Shown piece after piece: positions 57,080 through 64,000 of a DNA stretch of 64,000 bases. Made by a program: the position numbers and the translations under genes. The notes beneath the pieces are model-generated. The model ran no database searches. It saw nothing but the letters and a program-made list of their open reading frames with translations, and was not told the DNA's origin. This DNA is from Monodelphis domestica (taxonomy: Eukaryota; Chordata; Mammalia; Didelphimorphia; Didelphidae): NCBI RefSeq assembly GCF_027887165.1, contig NC_077232.1:12188636-12252635 (forward strand). The letters run 5' to 3'. The first letter of the stretch is position 1. Each line of letters opens with the position of its first letter.

Positions 57080-57853
57080 CGGGCACTGGATAACCTGCTG
57101 CACGGCCCTGCGGGCATCGCTTCTACCCTCCGCCCCCGTCTCTCGGCCGGCGCCCTGGCGGGGGGGCACCTGGCCTCTGCGGCTCCCCTGTGGCCCGGGA
57201 GCTTCCGCCCAACCGCCCGCCTGCCTCTCCGAGCTCTCCCCCTCCCCGCTGGTTTCACCTTAAGGGACAAAAGAACTAGCGGCCCGAGAGGGGGAGGGCG
57301 GGGTTTGGGCCCACGAGGGCGGGGATGGCAAAGGGCAGCCCCGCTCCCTCTCGGGGGCCCCGGATTCCCCAGGGCCGGCCCCCTGCCCGTGCCCCTGGCC
57401 CGGGGGAAGCCGGAGGTCAGCCTTGCCCGGGGCGTAGCCCGCCGCCCTTCCGCCGGCGGGGGCCGAGGGGTCGCCGCTCTGCCCCTGTCCTCCGGCCCCC
57501 TCGCCGCCAGCCAGCGCGCCCTGTTTGGCTCGGGCCGCCTCATCCCCTCGCCTTCGCTGTCGCCCGGCAGCGAGCGGCCGCCCTTTGTGCTCGGTGGCGC
57601 CCTGCGGGGGCCCGAGAGGCGCCCCCTCCCTGGCTGGATCCTCCCCCTGGGCCTGCGCCAGCCCCCCGCGCCCCCGGGCCCCCAGCACGCGGCCCCCGGG
57701 CCCCGAGGCGCGCGGGGCGGGCAGGAGGAGGGGCCAGGGGCTGGCCGGCCAGGCAGCGCCCCCCCGCTGGCTGCCGGCTCCCCCCTGCAGCGGAGCGAGG
57801 AAGGGGCGAAGGGAGGGAGCGGCAGGCTGTCCAGCCCCGAGCCCAGGCGAGCC
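57080..57853 (+). promoter_or_regulatory. VWCE: CpG island, VWCE promoter and 5' UTR
   Basis: GC- and CpG-rich sequence leads up to the VWCE start codon and continues past it to about 58250. Transcription start is not visible and no TATA box was noted. A long frame (from 57305) runs in phase into the VWCE start because of the lack of stops in GC-rich DNA. Confidence 0.6.
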
Positions 57854-59349
57854 ATGTGGGCTGGGCTGCTCCTGCGAGCCGCCGCCGCCGCCGCCGCCGC
57901 CTGCCTCGCGCTCTCCCTCCCCGCCCGAGGCTACCCGGGGGGCCGAAAGAAGCCCGCTCCCTTCGCGGCCGAGAGGTAAGCGCAGCCCTCGGCCGGGCCA
58001 GGGAGGGAGGAGGGCACTGAGATCGCCCGGCACGGAGGGGCGACGCGGAGCGGGTGGCCGCCTGACCGCTCCGGCACACCTCGCGGGCGCTGTCCGCCCA
58101 GGCCGGGGGGCGGGGGGGGGGGCGGCCCGAGGCAGCCCGGAGTCCTCTTTCCCCACCTGGCCGGGCCGGACGCGCCTGTGCCCGAGCCCTGCCTTCCCGG
58201 TGCGCGCGCTCCCCCTCCAAGAGCAGCCTTGACCCGGCCAGCCGGCCAGCCGTCCGGGAGGACGAACTGCTGGGAGCCAACCTCGGGGCCTGGGTGGGTC
58301 TAGCCCGGTCTCTGTCCCTGCCTGGGCCACGTTGCACTGCTGGCTCAGGTATGCCCTTCCCCGCCACTCGTCCTTGGTGACCCGATCCTCTCGTGCCGGC
58401 ACAGCCCGGGGAGCGCCAGGTAGCAGAGGGAGGAGAAATGGATTCGCAGTCCCAGGTCCTGGGTTCCAAACCCGCCTTTGCCACTTACTGTTGTGGTGAC
58501 CCTGGACAAGTCACTTCCCTCACCCAATCTGCAAGCATTTATCAGTTGCCTCCTTTGGGGCAAGGCACTGTACCAGGCCCTGGGAAAAGAAAGGCAAAGG
58601 GCAAAGCCTTGTGGGAGTTTATCAGGGTGGGTATGTGGGTGAGTGTGTATAGAGGCAGGAAACAACCTTCTGAAAACCTACTGAGTGTCCGGGAACTATT
58701 AGCTCAACCAGCGGAGCCACATAACCCCAGGAGGGAGGTACTCTTCTGCTCTCCATTTTACAGCTGAGGAAACTGAGGCAAACAGGTTAAGTGACTTGCA
58801 GAGGGGCACAGCTAGTGAATGTCTGAGCCCCTGCACTCCACACACTTGATGTAGACTGAGATCTTTGGGAGTGAAAAGGCTCAGGCAGCTTGGGGCAGGG
58901 CCAGACCAGGAAAGGCAGCCCAGCTCTCCTCTCTGCCCTGGCCCAGCCTGGAATTCATTTGGGCTTCACCTCAGCCTCTTAGAACCCAGCCTTTCCTCCA
59001 GGCTCATCTCTAGGGCACACAGCAGGAGCCCCGGGAGGGTGGATGGAGTGGCAGCTGGCAGTGCCCTTTGCTGAAGTCCTGGGAGCAAGTCCTCACTTGG
59101 GTCACTCACTGGGTGGACTGCAGACAAGTTCTTTAACAGCTTTGGACCTCAGTGTCTGCCTCTGTCAAAAGGGACAGTTCGAGAGGTTAGAGAGAGTGTC
59201 CTTCTGTCCCCTCCAATCCTCCACAGGGAAGGAACGATTTCGTTCTTTGCCTTCCCCTCCCCTCCCCTCCCCACCCCCCACTCAGTGCCCAGCACAGTGC
59301 CAGGCACTTAATGGGGCTATTTTAATAGATGTTAATAACGGAGTACTTT

Positions 59350-59419
<70 letters not shown>

Positions 59420-59474
59420 TTCCTTCCTTCCTTCCTTCCTTCCTTCCTTCCTTCCTTCCTTCCTTCCTTCCTTC

Positions 59475-59565
<91 letters not shown>

Positions 59566-59889
59566 TCCTTTCTCTCTGTCTTTCTTTTCTCTTTCTTTCT
59601 TTCCTCTCTCTCTCTTTCTTTCCTTTCTCTCTTTTCTCTCTCATTCTTTCTCCCTTCCTCTCTTTTTCTTTCCTTTCTCTTGCTTTCTCTCTTTTCTCTC
59701 TCTTTCTTTCCTCTTTCTCTCTTTTCCTTTCTCTCTCTCTTTTTTCTCTCTTGTTCTTTCTCCCTTACTCTCTTTTCTCTCCCCCTTACTCTCTCTCTCT
59801 CTTTCTTTTCCTTTCTCTCTTTTTCTTTCTCTATCTCTCTCTCATTCTTTCTCCCGCTCTTTCTCTCTTCCTTTCTCCCTTCCTCTTTC

Positions 59890-59967
<78 letters not shown>

Positions 59968-60039
59968 CTTTCTGTCTTTCTCTTTCTTTCTCTTTCTTTC
60001 TCTCTCTTTTTCCCTTCCTCTTTCTTTCTTTCTTTCCTT

Positions 60040-60076
<37 letters not shown>

Positions 60077-62636
60077 GGATCAATCTATGCATTGATTCCA
60101 AGGCAAAAGAGCAATAATGACTAGGAAATGGGAGCGTGACTTATGTGTGGGGGGGGTGCACAGCTAGGAAGTGTTGGAGGCCTGATTTGAACCCAGGACC
60201 TCTCATCTCTAGGCCTGGCTCTATCCACTAAGCCACCCAGCTGCCTCTTTGGACTTAATCCTGCAGAGAAATGGGGGTCCATTTTTTATGAGCAAAGCCC
60301 TCCAGTGTGATAAATCATGATTCCTTTGGGGAAAGTCCTCTTGAAGGCGTCCTGGCCCATTGAGGCCTGGCTTGGGGTTGGCTTCCTGGGGATTTCTTTT
60401 TCTTTTTGTCTTCTCTTCTTTATCTCTTGGGCGGAAGGTTGCCTCTTCCGTTGGCCTTGTCTTAACTTGCCCCGCTGTGAAGGGCGGCTCCTGCTGCTCC
60501 CTGTGTGCGTGTGTGTGCTGCTTGCTGTGTGAGAACACTGTGTCAAGCTGGGGTTTCTGGCGGGGGGCCAGGCTCCCTCTCCTGGCGCATCTGGGGGTCC
60601 TTGCCCCCTCCCCGCTGCCTCGGGCTCCCTTGGCCTCAGTTCAGGGCCTGCCGTCCACCTGTCAGCTCCTCTCCCTGGGGATTTTCCACTCCATGGTGCC
60701 CACCTGCCCGCCAGGACTCGATGGGACAGATGTTTGCTGGAGCTTCACCTCCTCCTCCTCAGGGCGTCTATCAGCTCTTCTGGCTGGTGGGCCACACTCA
60801 GATGAGTCCTGAGTCTCTGGCTGGAAGCGCTTGCTCCCTGGCTTCCTGATTAGGTGCCCCCTCCTCTCCACATCACCTTGGCACTTGGTATTGGGGAGAA
60901 AAGTGTTGCCGAGATCCCCTTGGGAAATGTGGGAACTTCTGTTCTCTGCCCAGTGGGAGAGAGGAGAATCATCTGAATCCCCAGGGATGCTTGTCCCCAG
61001 GCCCCATAGAGAAAAGGGTGCTGGGTTTGGGGTCTTAGGACTCGGGTTCAGGTCTTGCTATTGAATTACCTGAATGACCTTAGACAAGTCACTTCACAGA
61101 CAATCCTAGACTGGGATCAGGAAGAGACTTCTGATTTCTTCCCCTCCCTTCTCTCCTCCTTACTTTGTCCTCTTCCTCCTCAGTCAGGGCCTCCCCTCCC
61201 TTAGCAACCCAGCTTAGCCTGTCCTGAGTAACCACTTCCAAGTCTGTTAGAACCCGAAACTGAGGAGAGAAAGTATTCTGGACAGGAATGGTGAGAGCAG
61301 CCAGCTGGGTGGCTTAGTGGATTGAGAGCCAGACCTGGAGAGAGGGAGGTCCTGGGTTCAAATTTGACCTCAGATACTTCCTGACTGTGTGATCCTGGGC
61401 AAGTCACTTAACCCCCTTTGCTGCTCTTCTGCCTTGGAATCTATACACAATACTGATTCCAAGATGGAAGATAAGGTGTTGTTTGTTTTTTAAAGGCATG
61501 GCGGCTCAGTGGATTGAGAGCCAAGCTTAGAAACAGGAGGTCCTGGGTTCAAATCTGGATTCAGGCACTTTCTAGCTATGTGACCCTGGGCAAGTCACTT
61601 ACTCCAATTGCCGCTCTTCTGCCTTGGAACCAATACACAGTTGATTCTAAGATGGAAGGGAAGGGTTTAAAAAACAAGAGTCATGGTGAGGGGGAGATGA
61701 AGGAACGGTCCCTGGATCAGACAGTTTATCGAAGGAAGAAAAAAGTAAGAAAACTGAGAAGGTAGGAAGGGGCCAGGTTGTAAAGGGCTTTAAATGCCAG
61801 AGGATGCTGCATTTGATCCTGGAGGTAATAGGGAGCCACTGTAGTTTATTGAGCAAAGGAATAACATGGATAATCACTTTGGCATCTGAGGGGAGGATAA
61901 ATTGAAGTGAGGAGAGATCGGAGGCAATTAGGAGTGACCAGATGAGAAGTAATGAGAGCCTGAACTGAGGGCTTGGGGAGGGGTGGTTGGAGAGACAGGG
62001 ATGTCTAGGGGAGATCTTCTCCGTCCCCAAATTACCTTGGAATTGCTTCGTATTGGTATGGCGTATCCCTTCTATGGAATGTAAAGTCCTTGAGGGCAGG
62101 GATGGCCTCTCTGTCTCTGAATCCTCTGCCCCTGGCACATAGTAGGAGCTTAAAGATGTTGAATTAAACTACGGATGTGACTTAGCTTGGCTCAAGGGGC
62201 TGCCAGCGGCCGCCTGGTCTGACTGATTTCCGTGGCCCAGCTGCCTCGTTCTCCCTCCGTGTGGGGAATCCAAAACAATCTCTCTCTTTTCAAGACGCCG
62301 CCTGGGACCCCATGTTTGCCTCTCGGGGTTTGGAAGCGGATGCTGCCCTGGCTGGGTGCCCTCCCTGGGCAGTGGACAGTGCACCCTCCGTAAGTCTCAG
62401 CAACCATTCAAGCTGGTCTCTGCTTAAGGGCACTCTCTGCCCTTGTGGGGTGTGGGGAAACGGAATTAGGAAAGATCCACTGGAGGGTGTTCCGTCCCAG
62501 AAGGGGCCGCCTCCTGCCTCATTCTCCCCTTTGTCTCTCCACCCAGCCCTGTGCACCTTTGGCTGTGGTAGTGGTTACTGCATTGCTCCTAACGTCTGCT
62601 CCTGTCGGGATGGAGAGCAAGGCATCACCTGTCCAG
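57854..62636 (+). CDS. VWCE: VWCE, von Willebrand factor C and EGF domain protein (first three coding exons; continues beyond the window)
   Basis: Coding exons visible: 57854-57975, 62295-62389 and 62547-62636, all GT-AG, giving the first 102 residues. I recall 955 for the human protein, so most of the gene lies to the right. The start is [10 protein letters not shown], as in human. It is followed by an alanine-rich hydrophobic signal peptide of about 25 residues, then a mature start near GYPGGRKK and [20 protein letters not shown]. Exon 2 has CCPGW and the third exon the cysteine-rich [18 protein letters not shown], the start of the first EGF-like module. The protein is secreted or extracellular, with EGF repeats followed by VWC domains. 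Eight alanines in a row (residues 9-16) come from a near-pure GCC repeat. It is transcribed in the same direction as DDB1, about 9 kb downstream. Confidence 0.92.
58425..58520 (+). repeat. MAR1/MIR-type SINE fragment
   Basis: AGTCCCAGGTCCTGGGTTCC, TTGCCACTTACTGTTGTGGT, GACCCTGGACAAGTCACTTC. It lies in VWCE intron 1. Confidence 0.7.
58521..58620 (-). repeat. L2 LINE 3' end
   Basis: CTGCAAGCATTTATCAGTTG and GGGGCAAGGCACTGTACCAG are the reversed L2 end. Confidence 0.65.
58735..58835 (-). repeat. MIR SINE fragment
   Basis: CTCCATTTTACAGCTGAGGA, AACTGAGGCAAACAGGTTAA, GCACAGCTAGTGAATGTCTG. Confidence 0.8.
59340..60075 (+). repeat. Pyrimidine simple repeat, (TTTC)n/(TTCC)n/(TC)n
   Basis: About 735 bases made only of T and C with rare exceptions: a pure TTTC run, a TTCC run at about 59416-59474, TTTC again, then irregular TCTTTC and a TC run at about 59895-59948. 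It ends directly at the tail of the reversed MAR1 SINE that follows, so it probably grew from that SINE's A-tail. Confidence 0.95.
60076..60248 (-). repeat. MAR1 SINE
   Basis: Reverse copy: GCATTGATTCCAAGGCAAAA, GTGCACAGCTAGGAAGTGTT, GATTTGAACCCAGGACCTCT, ending CACCCAGCTGCCTC. Confidence 0.9.
60249..61296. other. VWCE intron 1, no recognised feature
   Basis: Apart from a possible short MIR-like trace near 61050-61100 (GGGTTCAGGTCTTGCTATTG, GACAAGTCACTTCAC), nothing is recognised in this 1 kb. Confidence 0.5.
61297..61494 (+). repeat. MAR1 SINE (left copy of a pair)
   Basis: AGCCAGCTGGGTGGCTTAGT, GTCCTGGGTTCAAATTTGAC, GTGATCCTGGGCAAGTCACT, GATTCCAAGATGGAAGATAA, T-rich then AAA tail. Confidence 0.95.
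61497..61676 (+). repeat. MAR1 SINE (right copy of a pair)
   Basis: CATGGCGGCTCAGTGGATTG, GTCCTGGGTTCAAATCTGGA, TGTGACCCTGGGCAAGTCAC, GATTCTAAGATGGAAGGGAA, AAAAAAC tail. It sits directly after the first copy in the same orientation, so a SINE landed in the tail of another SINE. Confidence 0.95.
61745..61990 (-). repeat. L2 LINE, reverse-transcriptase 3' part
   Basis: GTTGTAAAGGGCTTTAAATG, GATCCTGGAGGTAATAGGGA and GCCACTGTAGTTTATTGAGC are reversed L2. The minus-strand frame reads [19 protein letters not shown], a conserved L2 protein block. Confidence 0.85.
62060..62168 (+). repeat. L2 LINE 3' end
   Basis: GTAAAGTCCTTGAGGGCAGG, CCTGGCACATAGTAGGAGCT, TAAAGATGTTGAATTAA. It is oriented opposite to the L2 piece just to its left. 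Confidence 0.85.
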
Positions 62637-62644
62637 GTAACTGC

Positions 62645-62730
62645 AACCAGGGGCCCTGGGTTCGGATCCCGACTCTGCTGTGATCTAGCTCTAGGAGCCA
62701 GGCTGAATCCCTTCTCAGTGAAATGAAACC
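62645..62730 (+). repeat. MIR SINE fragment
   Basis: CTGGGTTCGGATCCCGACTC, TGCTGTGATCTAGCTCTAGG, CAGTGAAATGAAACC. It starts eight bases after the third VWCE exon. Confidence 0.6.
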
Positions 62731-62984
62731 GTTAGATTCGATTATATTTTTTGGCTCTAATAGAGCAAACAGCACACTATGGCTGCGCTCCTTAAAAAGT
62801 TTTCTTTTGCGTAGAATTTTTTTTTAATTTTTCTCAATTCGTTTAGAAATATTTTTAATGCTCATTTTTTATTTTTCACTTTTCTGTTTTTGTTCTTTCT
62901 GTTTTGTTTATTATGTTTCTGTTTTATGTTATTGTTATGCTGTGTTCGTGTAACATTCGCTTTATGTTTTTGTTGTTGTTAAAC

Positions 62985-63092
62985 CCTTTTGTTGTAGCAT
63001 CGATACTAAGTTTCAGTTCCAAGGCAAAAAAAGCAGTAAGGGCTAGGCAGTTGAGGTTAAATGACTTGACCAGGGTCACGCAGCTAAGCATT
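62985..63092 (-). repeat. MAR1 SINE fragment
   Basis: GCATCGATACTAAGTTTCAG, GCAGTAAGGGCTAGGCAGTT, GACTTGACCAGGGTCACGCA. The head is missing. The AT-rich 62790-62984 to its left is low-complexity sequence. Confidence 0.85.
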
Positions 63093-63265
63093 CATTTTTT
63101 AAAATTTTGAGTTCCAAATTGTCTCCCCTCTTCTTCCCTTCCTTAAGAGGACATGCATTTCCTTTGTATGTGGAAGTGCTTGTTTTATTTGGTTTAGTGA
63201 AATTTGGAATGAAAAATTTGCTGTCAATTATACGTGTACAGTCATGAAAAACGTTTTCTGGGATG
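63093..63265 (-). repeat. L1 LINE 3' UTR fragment
   Basis: AAAATTTTGAGTTCCAAATT, GTCTCCCCTCTTCTTCCCTT and TATACGTGTACAGTCATGAA are the reverse of the marsupial L1 3' UTR. Confidence 0.7.
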
Positions 63266-63399
63266 TGGTTGGGGACCAGGGATGGGAGGTGAGGCCAGGG
63301 GCCTGATGGCCTTCACTGAGGGGATGTGCACAGAAGGGATCAGAAGACCTGGGGCCATCACCTGAAGCGGGGAGAAGACTTGGGCAAGTCCAGCTATCC

Positions 63400-63572
63400 T
63401 TTTAACCCTCACCTTCCACCTTAGAATCAGTGCTATATATTCAAGTATTTCCAAGGCAGAAGAGGAGTAAGGGCAAGGCAATGGAGGTTAAGTGACTTAT
63501 CCAGGGTCACCCAGCTAGGAAGTGTCTGAGGCCAGATTTGAACCCAGGACCTCCTGTCCCTAGGCCTGGAAG
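63400..63572 (-). repeat. MAR1 SINE
   Basis: TTTTAACCCTCACCTTCCAC, GACTTATCCAGGGTCACCCA, GATTTGAACCCAGGACCTCC. The outermost head is missing. Confidence 0.9.
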
Positions 63573-63710
63573 TCAAGCTACCTTTCTGAGCTTCGGTTTC
63601 CTCCTTTGTAGAATGGAATAATAATTTTTGCATTCCCAGGAGTGCTACGAGAAAGGTACTCAGCTAAAAGTCAAGCATTACTTAAATATGAGCTATTGCC
63701 ATAGTTGTAA
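63573..63710 (+). repeat. MIR SINE fragment
   Basis: CTTCGGTTTCCTCCTTTGTA, GAATGGAATAATAATTTTTG, GCATTACTTAAATATGAGCT. The remaining 63711-64000 in VWCE intron 3 shows nothing I recognise. Confidence 0.6.
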
Positions 63711-64000
63711 TGAAGGCTGGTCCATCTGGGCTTTGCCCCATGGCAGGAAATTCAGAGAGGCTACCCAGGGGTGTGCTGCCTTTCCTGCCTAGCCTCACCT
63801 TCTGAATCAGCCTCCTTTAGCAATACAATTATTTCCCCTTCAGGTACATAGAAACTTGAGGGTGTCCCGGAGCTCGCCTTCTCGCATAGCATCCCCAGCC
63901 CTTTTCTTATCCTCTGGGAGTGTCCAGTCTTTTAGCATCCTAGAAACTCATGGTCCTCTGGGCTGGATTTCCTCTGGGTCACGGCTACGTGGCAGGCCCT

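Noticed and set aside
57305-57853. In-frame N-terminal extension of VWCE by 183 codons
   Set aside because: The frame is open because stops are rare in this CpG island. [10 protein letters not shown] begins a signal peptide and matches the known VWCE start, which an extension would bury.
59043-60117. Long Ser/Phe/Leu and Lys/Glu/Arg frames up to 350 codons
   Set aside because: They translate the TTTC/TTCC repeat and its complement.
61647-62138. 163-codon minus-strand frame
   Set aside because: It contains an L2 LINE protein block ([13 protein letters not shown]) and is retrotransposon debris, not a host gene.

Overview
The window is vertebrate nuclear DNA, almost certainly from a marsupial. 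Many copies of a MAR1-type CORE-SINE (head GGGGCAGCTGGGTGGCTCAG, TGACCCTGGGCAAGTCACTT core, GATTCCAAGATGGAAGG tail) occur on both strands. They sit beside MIR, L2, CR1/L3, marsupial-type L1 and BovB/RTE-derived repeats. The genes have short exons with standard splice sites. I recognised the genes from memory of their mammalian proteins, not by a search, and I cannot name the species.

Layout, left to right. Positions 1-1000 hold a shared promoter: a probable noncoding first exon of TMEM138 on the minus strand, and the first exon of CYB561A3 on the plus strand. CYB561A3 (5173-7374, plus) encodes a lysosomal cytochrome b561 of 242 residues. Tail to tail with it lies TKFC (20921-10089, minus), triokinase/FMN cyclase, 578 residues in 17 coding exons. 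Its start codon is the last three bases of an exon 4.7 kb upstream of the rest. TKFC and DDB1 (23478-48280, plus) share a CpG-rich head-to-head promoter near 23.1-23.4 kb. DDB1 is complete: 27 exons and 1140 residues, the same length as human. A 9 kb intergenic stretch rich in repeats follows. Last comes the 5' part of VWCE (57854 to beyond the window, plus), with three coding exons visible. The order TMEM138-CYB561A3-TKFC-DDB1-VWCE matches human chromosome 11q12, so the locus is ordinary conserved synteny.

The genes do not form one pathway. CYB561A3 is a lysosomal ascorbate-dependent ferrireductase, TKFC works in fructose/glyceraldehyde and FMN metabolism, DDB1 is the CUL4 ubiquitin-ligase adaptor and DNA-damage factor, and VWCE is a secreted or matrix EGF/VWC protein. 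They share promoters rather than function.

I found no unknown gene system. The points most worth a second look are: a U12-type AT-AC intron in DDB1; a GC-AG intron and an ATG-terminal exon in TKFC; a degenerate tandem array in DDB1 intron 1 that carries CRE palindromes; a nine-copy 36 bp minisatellite built of two palindromes; three ZNF143-like motifs in the CYB561A3 promoter; and two sense-strand pyrimidine tracts of about 0.73 kb in introns of TKFC and VWCE.
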